DNA of 64,000 nt from Methylopila sp. Yamaguchi. GTDB lineage: Bacteria > Pseudomonadota > Alphaproteobacteria > Rhizobiales > Methylopilaceae. The stretch's first letter is position 1. Each line of letters starts with the position of its first letter. The stretch covers positions 62,001-126,000 of the forward strand of contig NZ_BAUX01000010.1 in assembly GCF_002897035.1 (NCBI RefSeq), in the 5' to 3' direction. The notes under the pieces were generated by a model. The model was not told where the DNA came from, made no database searches, and saw only the letters and a program-made list of their open reading frames with translations. The translations under genes and the position numbers were made by a program. Positions 48,528-57,742 of the stretch are shown here, in pieces.

Positions 48528-49828
48528 GCCCGATGCAACCCCAGGACGACCGCCCTCTCCTCTTCGTCAACGCGCGCCTCGTCTGCCCGGCGAGCGGCCG
48601 CGACGAAATCGGCTCGCTGCTCGTGGCCGAAGGCGTCATCGCCGAGATCGGCCCGAGGGTCCCGCCCTCGGCGCGGGCGGAGACGGTGGACTGCCGCGGC
48701 CATGTGCTGGCGCCGGGCTTGGTCGACCTCGGCGCCTTCGTCGGCGAACCCGGCGCGGAGCACCGCGAGACCATCGAGACCGCGAGCCGGGCGGCCGCGG
48801 TCGGCGGCGTCACCACCATCGTCGCACGGCCCGACACGACCCCGCCGGTCGACGCGCCGGAGATCGTCGACTACCTCATGCGCCGCGCCCGCGACACCGC
48901 GAGCGTCCACGTTTGCCCCATGGCCGCGCTCACCAAGGGCCTCGCCGGCGCGGAGATGACCGAGGTCGGCCTGCTGCTGGAGGCTGGCGCGGTCGCCTTC
49001 ACCGACGGTCCGCGCTCGGTCGCGAGCGCCCGCGTCATGCGCCGCGCCATGACCTACGCCCGCGACTTCGACGCGCTGATCTGCCACCACGTCGAGGACG
49101 CCGATCTCGCCGCCGGCGGCGCCATGAACGAGGGCGAACTCGCAAGCCGGCTCGGCCTGCCCGGCCGCCCGGTCGCGGCGGAGGCGCTGATGCTGGAGCG
49201 CGACCTGCGGCTCGCCGCGCTCACCGGCGCCCGCTACCATGCGAGCCTCGTCAGCTCAGCCGAGAGCGTCGGCCTCATCGCCCGCGCGAAGGCGGCGGGA
49301 ACCCGCGTCACCTGCGGGGCCTCGGTCGCGCATCTCACCCTGAACGAGAACGACGTCGGCGAGTACCGCACCTTCTTCAAGCTCACCCCGCCCCTGCGCC
49401 ACGAGGACGACCGGCGCGCGCTGGTCGAGGCCCTCGCCGACGGCGTCATCGACGTGGTCTGCTCGGCCCACGACCCGCAGGACGTGGAGACCAAACGCCG
49501 CCCCTTCGCCGAGGCGGAAGACGGCGCGATCGGCATCGAGACCATGCTCGCCGCCGGTCTCCGCCTGGTTCATTCGGGCGACGTCACGCTGCACCGCCTG
49601 CTTGCGGCGATGTCGACCAACCCTGCGAAACTGCTCGGCCTGGCCGCCGGCGCGCTGACGGTCGGCGCCCCGGCCGACCTCATCCTGTTCGACCCCGACG
49701 CCCCCTGGGTGCTGGAGGCGGCGCGGCTGAAATCGAAGTCCAAGAACACCCCGTTCGATCAGGCCCGGTTGCAGGGGCGGGTCTGGCGCACCGTCGTTGC
49801 GGGGCGCACGGTCTACCCCTACGCTTGA
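48524..49828 (+). CDS. Dihydroorotase-like protein without metal ligands (PyrC')
   Basis: 434-residue amidohydrolase-fold protein, type I dihydroorotase relative. Active enzymes read 'GFIDLHVHxREPG' at the first beta strand; here it is '[18 protein letters not shown]', so both histidines of HxH are gone. The later histidine/aspartate sites are also changed ('FTDGPRSV', '[12 protein letters not shown]'). The fold and '[15 protein letters not shown]' remain. It is probably a non-catalytic partner of PyrB, with true dihydroorotase encoded elsewhere; rhizobial homologues share this loss as far as I recall. GTG start overlaps the pyrB stop; an ATG at 48533 is possible. Confidence 0.9.
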
Positions 49829-49889
49829 TCCCTGCGCAGACAGACGCGGACGGCTCAGGCCGCCGCCCACCGGAACCGAACCCCGCGCG

Positions 49890-50519
49890 ATGACGAACTC
49901 CACGGCCCTCGACATCGTCGCCGCCATTCCGCTCGGCTACCTCCTCGGCTCAATTCCCTTCGGCGTGCTGGTCACGCGCCTCGCCGGCGTCGGCGACGTG
50001 CGCAACATCGGGTCCGGCAACATCGGCACGACCAACGTGCTGCGCACCGGCCGGCGCGACCTCGCGGCGGCCACGCTCATCGGCGACATGCTGAAGGCGA
50101 CCGCGGCGGTCATCATCGCCCGCCAGCTCTGGGGCGAGGCCGCGGCGCTCGCAGCGGGCGCCTCGGCCTTCATCGGCCACGTCTATCCCGTGTGGCTGCG
50201 TTTCAAAGGCGGCAAGGGCGTCGCGACCTACCTCGGCGCGCTGATCGGCGTCGCCTGGCCCGTCGCGCTGATCTTCGCGGCCGTCTGGATCGGAGTCGCG
50301 GCCGCCAGCCGCTACTCCTCCGCCTCGGCGCTCGCCGCAAGCGTCGCGGCGCCGGTCATGCTGGCCGTCCTCAGCCGCCACCCCACCTCAGCGGCGGTCG
50401 TGTTCGCGATCCTCAGCGTGATGCTGTGGGTTATGCACCGGGACAACATCGCTCGCCTGATGCAGGGGCGTGAAAGCCGCATCGGGCAACGATCAGACCA
50501 GCCGCGCAGCGGGGCCTGA
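49890..50519 (+). CDS. plsY: Acyl-phosphate:glycerol-3-phosphate acyltransferase (PlsY)
   Basis: Inner-membrane enzyme starting phospholipid synthesis from acyl-phosphate. 209 residues, five to seven helices. The three PlsY motifs are present: '[20 protein letters not shown]' followed by '[15 protein letters not shown]', '[18 protein letters not shown]', and a final '[17 protein letters not shown]'. ATG at 49890 fits; the neighbouring order pyrB-pyrC'-plsY-dprA-topA is conserved in Rhizobiales as I know it. Ends 5 bp before dprA. Confidence 0.95.
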   Translation: MTNSTALDIVAAIPLGYLLGSIPFGVLVTRLAGVGDVRNIGSGNIGTTNVLRTGRRDLAAATLIGDMLKATAAVIIARQLWGEAAALAAGASAFIGHVYPVWLRFKGGKGVATYLGALIGVAWPVALIFAAVWIGVAAASRYSSASALAASVAAPVMLAVLSRHPTSAAVVFAILSVMLWVMHRDNIARLMQGRESRIGQRSDQPRSGA

Positions 50520-50524
50520 CGGCG

Positions 50525-51649
50525 ATGGCCGGGCTGACGGACGAGCAACGCATCGCCTGGCTCCGGCTGATCCGCTCCGAGAACGTCGGACCTCGCACCT
50601 TCCGCGATCTCGTGAACCACTTCGGCGGGGCCGCGGCTGCGCTCGAAGCCCTCCCCAGCCTCGCCCGGCGGGGCGGACGCGCCGTGCGCGTCTGTTCAAG
50701 AAGCGAAGCCGAGGACGAGATCGCCGGCGCGCTGGCCCGCGGCGCCCGACTGATCGCGCTCGGCGAGCCGGACTATCCCGCGCCGCTCGCCGCGATCGAG
50801 GGCGCGCCCCCGCTGATCACCGTGGCGGGCGACCCCGCCGTGTTCCGCCGCCCCGCGATCGGCGTCGTCGGCGCGCGCAACGCCTCGTCGGCGGGCCGAA
50901 CCTTCGCGGCGCGGGTCGCCAGCGAACTCGGCGGCGCGGGCTGGGCGATCGTCTCCGGTCTCGCGCGCGGCGTAGACGCCGCGGCGCACGCCGCCTCAAC
51001 CCGGTCCGGCACGATCGCCGTGTTCGCGGGCGGGCTCGACTGTCTCTATCCTCCCGAGCACGCGGACCTTGCGCGCCGGATCGTGGAGACCGGCGCGCTC
51101 ATCACCGAGATGCCGCTGGGTTGGCAGCCGCGCGGCCGGGATTTCCCGCGCCGCAATCGGATCATCGCCGGCCTGTCGCTCGGCGTGCTGGTGGTGGAGG
51201 CCGCGGTGCGGTCGGGCTCGCTCATCACCGCTCGGCTCGCGGCGGAGCTCGGCCGCGAAGTGATGGCGGCTCCGGGCTCTCCGCTCGACCCACGCTGCGA
51301 AGGCTCGAACGGCCTGTTGCGGGACGGGGCCACCTTCATCACCCGCTCCGACGACGTCATCGAGGCGCTCCATCACCTGCTCGGGCGGGACCAGCCGAAC
51401 CCGCCGCCGATCGGGCTCGCCCAGGCCGGAACGGCGGGCCTTCACGGCGCGGAGCCCGACGAGGACGAGCGGACGCGCATCATGGATCTGCTCGGCCCGA
51501 CGCCGGCGGCGGTCGACGAGATCGTACGGCAGTCCGGCGGCGACGCCCGCGCGGTGCAGCTGGTGCTGCTGGAGCTCGAGATTGCCGGTCGGCTCGAGCG
51601 TCGCCCCGGCGGGGCCGTGTCTCTGCGCCAGCCCGAGCTCTGGCTCTGA
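50525..51649 (+). CDS. dprA: DNA-processing protein DprA (Smf)
   Basis: Loads RecA onto incoming single strands during natural transformation. 374 residues: N-terminal SAM-like helices, Rossmann-fold core with 'IGVVGARNASSAGRTFAARV', 'IVSGLARGVDAAAHAAS', 'GWQPRGRDFPRRNRIIAGLS' and 'GSLITARLAAELGREVMAAP', and a C-terminal winged helix (about 300-365, 'ERTRIMDLLGPTPAAVDEIV'). The window also holds comEC. Starts 5 bp after plsY, so co-transcribed. Confidence 0.95.
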   Translation: MAGLTDEQRIAWLRLIRSENVGPRTFRDLVNHFGGAAAALEALPSLARRGGRAVRVCSRSEAEDEIAGALARGARLIALGEPDYPAPLAAIEGAPPLITVAGDPAVFRRPAIGVVGARNASSAGRTFAARVASELGGAGWAIVSGLARGVDAAAHAASTRSGTIAVFAGGLDCLYPPEHADLARRIVETGALITEMPLGWQPRGRDFPRRNRIIAGLSLGVLVVEAAVRSGSLITARLAAELGREVMAAPGSPLDPRCEGSNGLLRDGATFITRSDDVIEALHHLLGRDQPNPPPIGLAQAGTAGLHGAEPDEDERTRIMDLLGPTPAAVDEIVRQSGGDARAVQLVLLELEIAGRLERRPGGAVSLRQPELWL

Positions 51650-51797
51650 TCGTCCCGTCGACGGCAAGTCTGCGTCGCCACGATCCGGGTCTGTGATCCA
51701 TCGTCGCTCTGGCGCCAACCCCCGGCGCCCACGAGATCGACGTCGCGTTGGCGTGGCTGAGGGTGCAGGAACCCGGCGCGTGGGCCGGGACGAGCAG

Positions 51798-51839
51798 GAG
51801 CGCGCTTGCGACGGACTGCCAATTGCCGCAAACGCGCTC
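51798..51839. repeat. Long imperfect hairpin between dprA and the small antisense gene
   Basis: Arms 'GAGCGCG' (51798-51804) and 'CGCGCTC' (51833-51839) enclose, after a C/A mismatch, 'TTGCG' (51806-51810) and 'CGCAA' (51827-51831), with a 16-base loop. The right arm reaches the stop codon of the minus-strand gene at 51839. It may be a two-way terminator, but no U-run follows on either strand. The rest of the 189-bp gap after dprA shows nothing. Confidence 0.4.
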
Positions 51840-52057
51840 TAGCGGCGGTTCGGGCGCTCCCCCTGCCGCAGTGCGGGCTCACGCGCTTGGGTCTCGGCTT
51901 CGAGCCTCGCCATGTCGAGGAGGTAGGCGAGCGTCGGAAGGGCGTTGGTGCGCGCGATCCGCGCGAGTTCGACCGTTATCGTGGCGACATAGTTGGCCGC
52001 CTCGGCGCGCGCCGCCGGATCCAGCCGCTGCAATGGGGCGCCCGCGGGGCTCGTCAT
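51839..52057 (-). CDS. Small conserved-type hypothetical protein
   Basis: 72 residues, probably helical: 'LDPAARAEAANYVATITVEL', 'ARIARTNALPTLAYLLDMAR' and 'LEAETQAREPAL'. Acidic-basic amphipathic pattern without signal peptide or membrane segment. I have an impression of similar short proteins in other Rhizobiales at this place upstream of topA, but assign no function. No clear ribosome site precedes the ATG. The 191-bp stretch to topA (52058-52248) is AT-richer and probably holds divergent promoters that I cannot define. Confidence 0.6.
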   Translation of the reverse strand: MTSPAGAPLQRLDPAARAEAANYVATITVELARIARTNALPTLAYLLDMARLEAETQAREPALRQGERPNRR

Positions 52058-52248
52058 GGTTCGACCGCTTCTACAGTGGGGATGCGTTAAACCTACACCG
52101 ATGATTGCACGAAACGCAATATAGCGCTGACAGGTTGTATTCCTCGCTTGAGCGTTGTGACGCGGGGCGATTTGACAGGCTGAACCCGGTTCCCCATGTT
52201 CGCCGCCGCCGTCGCCCGGACTGGCGTCAGCTCAGAGACCCACGACTG

Positions 52249-54915
52249 ATGAACAATGTCGTCATCGTCGAATCGCCTGCGAAGGCGAAGACGATCAACA
52301 AGTATCTTGGTTCCGATTATGAGGTTCTCGCCTCGTACGGCCATGTGCGAGATCTCCCTGCGAAGGATGGCTCCGTCGATCCGGACGCCGACTTCCGCAT
52401 GCTGTGGGAGGTGGACGGCAAGTCCGCCCAGCGGCTGAACGAGATCGCGCGCGCCGTCAAAGGCGCCGACAAGCTCATCCTCGCAACCGACCCCGACCGC
52501 GAGGGCGAGGCGATCTCGTGGCACGTGCTCGAGGTTCTGCGCGCCAAGAAGGCCATCAAGGACCAGCCGGTCGAACGCGTGGTGTTCAACGCGATCACCA
52601 AGCAGGCGATCCTCGACGCGATGAAGAAGCCGCGCGAGATCGACGTCGGGCTGGTCGACGCCTACCTCGCCCGCCGTGCGCTCGACTATCTCGTCGGCTT
52701 CAACCTGTCGCCTGTGCTGTGGCGCAAGCTTCCGGGCGCCCGTTCCGCCGGCCGCGTCCAGTCTGTGGCGCTGCGCCTCGTCTGCGACCGCGAGATCGAG
52801 ATCGAGCGCTTCGTTCCGCGTGAATACTGGTCGCTGATCGCCCAGCTCGCGACGCCCAAGGGCGAAACCTTCGAGGCGCGAATCTCCTCCGCCGACGGCA
52901 AGAAGATCGGTCGTCTGGACATCGCCGACGGCGCCACCGCCGCCGCGCTGAAAAGCGCGATCGAGGCGTCCGACCTCAAGGTCTCCAACGTCGAAGCGAA
53001 GCCCGGCCGGCGCAACCCGGCCCCGCCCTTCACCACCTCCACGCTCCAACAGGAAGCCAGCCGCAAGCTCGGGCTGGCCCCGAACCGGACGATGCAGATC
53101 GCCCAGCGGCTGTATGAGGGCGTCGACATCGGCGGCGAGACCACCGGTCTCATCACTTATATGCGGACCGACGGCGTCGACATGGACCCGAGCGCGGTCA
53201 CGGCCGTGCGCTCGCTGATCGGCGCGGACTACGGCGCCCGCTACGTGCCGGGCAGCCCCCGCAAGTACACGGTGAAGGCCAAGAACGCTCAGGAGGCCCA
53301 CGAGGCCATCCGCCCGACCGACCCGCGGCGGACCCCGCGCGAGATGGCCCGCCGCCTCGACGACGACCAGGCCAAGCTCTACGAGCTGATCTGGAAGCGC
53401 ACGGTCGCGAGCCAGATGGAATCGGCCGAGGTCGAGCGGACCACCGTCGACATCCTGGCGACCGGCTCGGGACGGCCGATCGAACTCCGCGCCACCGGCA
53501 CGGTCGTGACCTTCGACGGCTTCCTCGCCGCCTACCAGGAAGGCCGGGACGACGAGGAGGACGAGGAGGCCCGCCGCCTGCCGGCGATGGCCGCGAACGA
53601 CCCGCTCAAGCGCGTGGGCCCCGTCGCCTCGACCCAGCATTTCACCGAGCCGCCGCCCCGCTACACCGAGGCCGCGCTCGTCAAGCGCATGGAGGAGCTC
53701 GGCATCGGCCGCCCCTCCACCTACGCCGCCACGCTCGGCGTGCTGCGCGACCGCGAATATGTGAAGCTCGACAAGAAGCGGCTGGTGCCGGACGACAAGG
53801 GCCGGCTTGTCACGGCTTTCCTGGAAAGCTTCTTCGACCGCTATGTGGAGTACGACTTCACGGCGGATCTCGAGGGGCAGCTCGACAAGATCTCGAACCA
53901 CGAGCTCGACTGGAAGGAGGTGCTGCGCGCCTTCTGGAAGGAGTTCACCGGCGCAATCGACGCGACCAAGGAGCTGCGCGTCACGCAGGTCCTCGACGCC
54001 CTGAACGAGATCCTTGGACCCTACATCTTCCCGGCCAAGGCCGACGGCTCCGATCCGCGCGTCTGCCCGACCTGCGGCACGGGCCGGCTCTCGCTCAAGC
54101 TCGGCAAGTTCGGCTCCTTCGTGGGCTGCTCGAACTATCCCGAGTGCAAGTTCACCCGTCCGCTCGGCGGCGAGCTTGGCGGCGAGGACGGCTCGGCCGC
54201 CGGCCCTGACGGCGTGAAGGCGCTCGGCACGGATCCCGAGACCGGTCTCGAGGTGACGCTGCGCGCGGGACGGTTCGGTGCCTATGTTCAGCTCGGCGAA
54301 GGCGCGGACAAGGAGAAGCCGAAGCGCTCCTCCCTGCCAAAGGGGTGGTCGGCGGCGGAGCTCGATCTCGACGGCGCGCTCAAGCTCTTGTCGCTGCCGC
54401 GGCTCGTCGGGCTGCATCCGGAAAGCGGTAAGCCGATCGAGGCCAATATCGGTCGGTACGGGCCCTACGTCAGCCATGACGGCTCCTACGCCAACCTCGA
54501 TTCGCCGGAAGAGGTCTTTACCGTCGGCCTCAACCGGGCCGTCACGGTGATCGCCGAGAAGAAGGACAAGCGCGGCGCAGGCCGCGGCGGCGCGCCGGCG
54601 GGGCGCACCGTCGGCGACCATCCCGACGGCGGCCCCATCACGGTCCACGCGGGGCGCTACGGCCCCTACGCCAAGCACGGCAAGGTCAACGCGACCCTGC
54701 CGAAGGGAGTCGAGGCCGACGCCCTGACGCTCGAAGAGGCGATCAAGATCATCGACGCCCGCGCGGCGATGGGCGGGTCCAAGAAGCCGGCGCGGAAGGC
54801 GGCCGCGAAGAAGCCCGCCGCCAAGGCGGCCACCGCAAAGGCCTCTCCAAAGGCGGCGGCGAAGAAGCCGGCCGCGAAGAAGACGGTCAAGCCGGCGAGC
54901 AAAGCCGCGGAGTGA
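52249..54915 (+). CDS. topA: DNA topoisomerase I (TopA)
   Basis: Type IA topoisomerase relaxing negative supercoils. 888 residues: Toprim domain ('VVIVESPAKAKTINKYLG', 'ATDPDREGEAISWH'), core with catalytic Tyr304 in 'GLITYMRTDGVD', one four-Cys zinc finger (Cys606, 609, 627, 633), then several Toprim-C repeats ('GRYGPYVSHDGSYANL', 'AGRYGPYAKHGKVNATLP'). The last 50 residues are almost only Lys, Ala and Pro, resembling histone H1 tails and probably DNA-binding. I use ATG 52249; an extension to 52105 is not conserved. The next gene starts after 26 bp. Confidence 0.96.
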   Translation: MNNVVIVESPAKAKTINKYLGSDYEVLASYGHVRDLPAKDGSVDPDADFRMLWEVDGKSAQRLNEIARAVKGADKLILATDPDREGEAISWHVLEVLRAKKAIKDQPVERVVFNAITKQAILDAMKKPREIDVGLVDAYLARRALDYLVGFNLSPVLWRKLPGARSAGRVQSVALRLVCDREIEIERFVPREYWSLIAQLATPKGETFEARISSADGKKIGRLDIADGATAAALKSAIEASDLKVSNVEAKPGRRNPAPPFTTSTLQQEASRKLGLAPNRTMQIAQRLYEGVDIGGETTGLITYMRTDGVDMDPSAVTAVRSLIGADYGARYVPGSPRKYTVKAKNAQEAHEAIRPTDPRRTPREMARRLDDDQAKLYELIWKRTVASQMESAEVERTTVDILATGSGRPIELRATGTVVTFDGFLAAYQEGRDDEEDEEARRLPAMAANDPLKRVGPVASTQHFTEPPPRYTEAALVKRMEELGIGRPSTYAATLGVLRDREYVKLDKKRLVPDDKGRLVTAFLESFFDRYVEYDFTADLEGQLDKISNHELDWKEVLRAFWKEFTGAIDATKELRVTQVLDALNEILGPYIFPAKADGSDPRVCPTCGTGRLSLKLGKFGSFVGCSNYPECKFTRPLGGELGGEDGSAAGPDGVKALGTDPETGLEVTLRAGRFGAYVQLGEGADKEKPKRSSLPKGWSAAELDLDGALKLLSLPRLVGLHPESGKPIEANIGRYGPYVSHDGSYANLDSPEEVFTVGLNRAVTVIAEKKDKRGAGRGGAPAGRTVGDHPDGGPITVHAGRYGPYAKHGKVNATLPKGVEADALTLEEAIKIIDARAAMGGSKKPARKAAAKKPAAKAATAKASPKAAAKKPAAKKTVKPASKAAE

Positions 54916-54941
54916 CCGCGGGGTTGAAGGGCGGAAGACCC

Positions 54942-55319
54942 ATGGCGAGGACCACCACCAGCTTGACCGCGCTGGCTTTGGCCGCGGCCCTCGCCGCGGG
55001 GCTGGCCTCGAGCGCCGCAGCCCAGGCCTACGTGGTCTGGGGCCTCGGCGCGAAGACCTGCGGCGCCTGGACAGACGCACAGCGCACGGACGAGGCGAAG
55101 GCGGAGGCGTATCAGTCCTGGGTCCACGCCTTCCTCACCGGCGCCGCCTTCGGCCGGAACGGGCTCGCCCTGAAGCCGTACGCCGACATCAATCCGGAGG
55201 CGCTGACCAGATGGGTCGACGCCTGGTGTGAGGCGAACCCGCGGATGACGGTCGAGCGCGCCGCTGTGGCGCTGCTCGACCACGTCGCCGCCGCCGGCGT
55301 CCAATCCGGCGGCAAGTGA
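54942..55319 (+). CDS. Small secreted protein with two conserved-looking cysteines
   Basis: 125 residues. Signal peptide 'LTALALAAALAAGLASSAAA' with cleavage near 'AQA|YV'. The mature part 'KTCGAWTDAQR', 'WVHAFLTGAAFGRNGLALKP', 'LTRWVDAWCEANPRMTVERA' has two cysteines well spaced for a disulphide, and vaguely recalls HdeA or Rap1a/Tai-type periplasmic helical proteins, which I cannot confirm. A 'ggaag' site fits the ATG at 54942; a GTG at 54912, overlapping the topA stop, is in frame. Confidence 0.65.
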   Translation: MARTTTSLTALALAAALAAGLASSAAAQAYVVWGLGAKTCGAWTDAQRTDEAKAEAYQSWVHAFLTGAAFGRNGLALKPYADINPEALTRWVDAWCEANPRMTVERAAVALLDHVAAAGVQSGGK

Positions 55320-55367
55320 CGGCGGACGCGACCGCCAATCGCCGGTTAGCTGGGAATTGACCCCGCG

Positions 55368-56048
55368 TTAACCTGCCGTCGCCCCAAGCGTCGCTCCGTA
55401 GCGCTCTTCGAGACGCCCGAACCAGGGGCCGATGCGGTCCTCCCCGGCGAGGTAGTCGACCGCGCCGACGACCCGCGCCCACTGGAACAGGCCCGCAATC
55501 AGGAAGTCCGCGAACAACGGCTCGTCGCCGCCGATAAATGGCTGGCTTCGAAGGAGAATCCGGAGCGGCGTCATCGCCTCCCGGGCCGCGGCGATGGTGA
55601 CCTCGGGCTGGGCTGAGACCTCCTCCAGCGGCGCTTTGAACATGCGCTCCCGCGACGACCGGAAGTAGACTTGCGTCTCCGCATCCAGGCCATCGTGGAT
55701 CGCCAGCGCCATCGGCCGCGACATCTTGCCGAGCAGGTAAGCGCCCTGCGCCGCAGCCGCCCGGGTCAGCGCGACGCCGCCTTCGCCGGCGAAAAGCGTA
55801 GGCGAATCAACGCGCGTGCGCTCGAGATGCAGCGCCAGCTCGAACGAATCGCCGATGGTGGTCCCGTCGATCTCGACGATCGGCACCGTCTTGAAGCCGC
55901 CGCCCGCGACCTTTCCGATGTCCACGAACCGCGTCGCGGTGGTCTCGAACGCCACGCCCTTGTGCGCGAGCGCGAGCTTCGCCGCCCAGCAGTAGGGGCT
56001 CAGCCGGCGGCCGTCGGCGAGCGTCAGATCATAGAGATGGGCGGTCAC
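55368..56048 (-). CDS. Glutathione S-transferase family protein
   Basis: 226 residues: thioredoxin-fold N-terminal domain (1-80) with 'RLSPYCWAAKLALAHKGV' and the glutathione-binding 'FKTVPIVEIDGTTIGDSFEL', followed by an all-helical C-terminal domain ending 'IGPWFGRLEERYGATLG'. The Ser/Cys at 'SPYCW' (residues 17-20) may serve catalysis, as in beta/omega-like GSTs. Substrate unknown. It stands apart from the tatD group by 81 bp. Confidence 0.88.
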   Translation of the reverse strand: MTAHLYDLTLADGRRLSPYCWAAKLALAHKGVAFETTATRFVDIGKVAGGGFKTVPIVEIDGTTIGDSFELALHLERTRVDSPTLFAGEGGVALTRAAAAQGAYLLGKMSRPMALAIHDGLDAETQVYFRSSRERMFKAPLEEVSAQPEVTIAAAREAMTPLRILLRSQPFIGGDEPLFADFLIAGLFQWARVVGAVDYLAGEDRIGPWFGRLEERYGATLGATAG

Positions 56049-56129
56049 GGGCGTTCGCTCCTGAGCAGGTTATTGCTTGCGCCCATTCTGGCATGCCAGA
56101 CGCCGTCGAGGCGAGCCGCCTCGCAACGC

Positions 56130-56927
56130 CTAGTGCGTCTCGATCCGCATGCCGTCGAAGGCGACGTCCACATGGGCGGGAACGCGGCGTTTCAGGGTCG
56201 CGTAGTCGAGGTCCGTGTGGAGATTGGTCAGGATCGCACGCTTCGGCTTCAGCCGTTCGATCCAATCCAGCGCTTCGGCCAGCGAGAAATGGCTGGGATG
56301 GGGCGAATCGCGCAGCGCATCGATGATCCAAACGTCGAGCCCCTCCAGCAGCGGCGCGGAGGCGGGAGGGATGTCGTTGACGTCGGGCGTGTAGGCGAGG
56401 CCGCCAAACCGAAAGCCGAGCGCCGCCTCGGACCCATGCTGGAGCTCGATGGGAAGCGCCTCGATCGCGCCTCCCCGGCCGGAAATCGCAACGGGCTCGC
56501 CGGGAAGAAGCCTGTGCTCGTTCAGGATCGGCGGATAGTCCGAGCCGGGCGGCGTCTCGAACACATAGGCGAAGCGCCGCCGGAGAAAATCTCCGGTCCG
56601 GGCGTCCGCCCATACGTCGACCCGCGACCTCGTGTGAATGGCGATTGGCCTGAGGTCGTCGATGCCGTGGGTGTGATCGGCGTGCTCATGGGTGTAGAGC
56701 ACGGCGTCGAGCTGCGCGACGCCGGCGTCGATCAGTTGCTCCCGCAGGTCCGCCCCAGTATCGACGAGCACCTGGGTCGCCCCGGCGGAGCCGTCGCGCT
56801 CGACCAGAATGGAGCACCGGCGGCGGCGGTTGCGAGGCTCGGTGGGATCGCAGCGGCCCCAACCGCTGGCGACGCGCGGCACGCCGCCCGAGGACCCGCA
56901 CCCGAGAATGGTGACCCGAAGGCTCAC
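56130..56927 (-). CDS. MBL-fold hydrolase, PhnP-like
   Basis: 265-residue metallo-beta-lactamase-fold phosphodiesterase-like protein: '[20 protein letters not shown]' at the N-terminus, metal ligands His80, His82, Asp84 and His85 in 'LYTHEHADHTHGIDDLRP', Asp in 'YTPDVNDIP', and a final 'LTNLHTDLDYATLKRRVP'. PhnP hydrolyses cyclic phosphodiesters, but no phn genes are present. Overlaps tatD by four bases, the last gene of the metG group. Confidence 0.88.
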   Translation of the reverse strand: MSLRVTILGCGSSGGVPRVASGWGRCDPTEPRNRRRRCSILVERDGSAGATQVLVDTGADLREQLIDAGVAQLDAVLYTHEHADHTHGIDDLRPIAIHTRSRVDVWADARTGDFLRRRFAYVFETPPGSDYPPILNEHRLLPGEPVAISGRGGAIEALPIELQHGSEAALGFRFGGLAYTPDVNDIPPASAPLLEGLDVWIIDALRDSPHPSHFSLAEALDWIERLKPKRAILTNLHTDLDYATLKRRVPAHVDVAFDGMRIETH

Positions 56928-57742
56928 GCCGCGTCCGCGCCTTGCAGCGTCACGAGAGCAGACCTTGGCGTCTTGTTGAACAGTCTAAAGAAATTGTCCG
57001 TCGTAATGCGCCGAGCTTCGTCCTCGCTCCAGCCGCGCACCTTGGCGAGAACGGACGCCGTCTTCGCGGTGTAGGCCGGCTCGTTGCGCTTGCCGCGGAA
57101 GGGCTCGGGGGCGAGATAAGGCGCATCGGTCTCGACCAGCAGCCGGTCGGCAGGAACCTCGGCCGCGATTGCGCGCAGTTCGTCTGACCGCTTGAAGGTT
57201 AGAATGCCGGAGAACGACACGTAGAGCCCGAGCGCGACGCCCCGGCGGGCGAGTTCGGCGCCCGACGAGAAGCAGTGCAGCACCGCCGGGAAGGCGCCCT
57301 TCGCAGTCTCCTCTTCGAGGATCGCGATCATCGCCTCGTCGGCCGAACGCGCGTGGATGACGAGCGGAAGCTGGGCGATGCGGGCCGCGGCGATGTGGGC
57401 GCGGACCCCCCGCTCCTGCGCCTCCGGCGGGCTCGAATCGTAATGGAAGTCCAGCCCGGCCTCGCCGAATCCGACGATCTTCGGGTGCTCCGCCAGGCGC
57501 ACCAGTTCATCGGTGGTGACGTCTAGCTCCTCGTGGGCGTTCTGCGGGTGGGTGCCCACCGTGCCGTAGACCGAGGGGTAAGCATCGACGAGTTCGAGGA
57601 CGCGGTCGAACCGGCGCACCCGGGTCGAGATCGTCAACATCAGTCCGACGCCCGCTTCATGCGCGCGTTGAACGACGGCGTCGCGCTCCGGCGCGAACTG
57701 GTCGAAGTCGAGATGGCAGTGGCTGTCCACAAGAGCGGTCAC
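56924..57742 (-). CDS. TatD-family deoxyribonuclease/hydrolase
   Basis: 272 residues, amidohydrolase-like TIM barrel with His8 and His10 in '[12 protein letters not shown]', '[20 protein letters not shown]', '[14 protein letters not shown]', '[15 protein letters not shown]', and '[19 protein letters not shown]'. TatD proteins are 3'-5' exonucleases in DNA repair and degradation. Four-base overlaps with both metG (upstream) and the MBL gene (downstream). Confidence 0.95.
   Translation of the reverse strand: MTALVDSHCHLDFDQFAPERDAVVQRAHEAGVGLMLTISTRVRRFDRVLELVDAYPSVYGTVGTHPQNAHEELDVTTDELVRLAEHPKIVGFGEAGLDFHYDSSPPEAQERGVRAHIAAARIAQLPLVIHARSADEAMIAILEEETAKGAFPAVLHCFSSGAELARRGVALGLYVSFSGILTFKRSDELRAIAAEVPADRLLVETDAPYLAPEPFRGKRNEPAYTAKTASVLAKVRGWSEDEARRITTDNFFRLFNKTPRSALVTLQGADAA

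Noticed and set aside
51650-51838. tRNA gene in the dprA downstream gap
   Set aside because: No T-loop GGTTCGA-type motif, acceptor stem or anticodon arm on either strand; the same check of all other larger gaps was negative.
55340-55380. CtrA-type box in 'TTAGC...GTTAACC'
   Set aside because: The spacing and second half do not fit TTAA-N7-TTAA.
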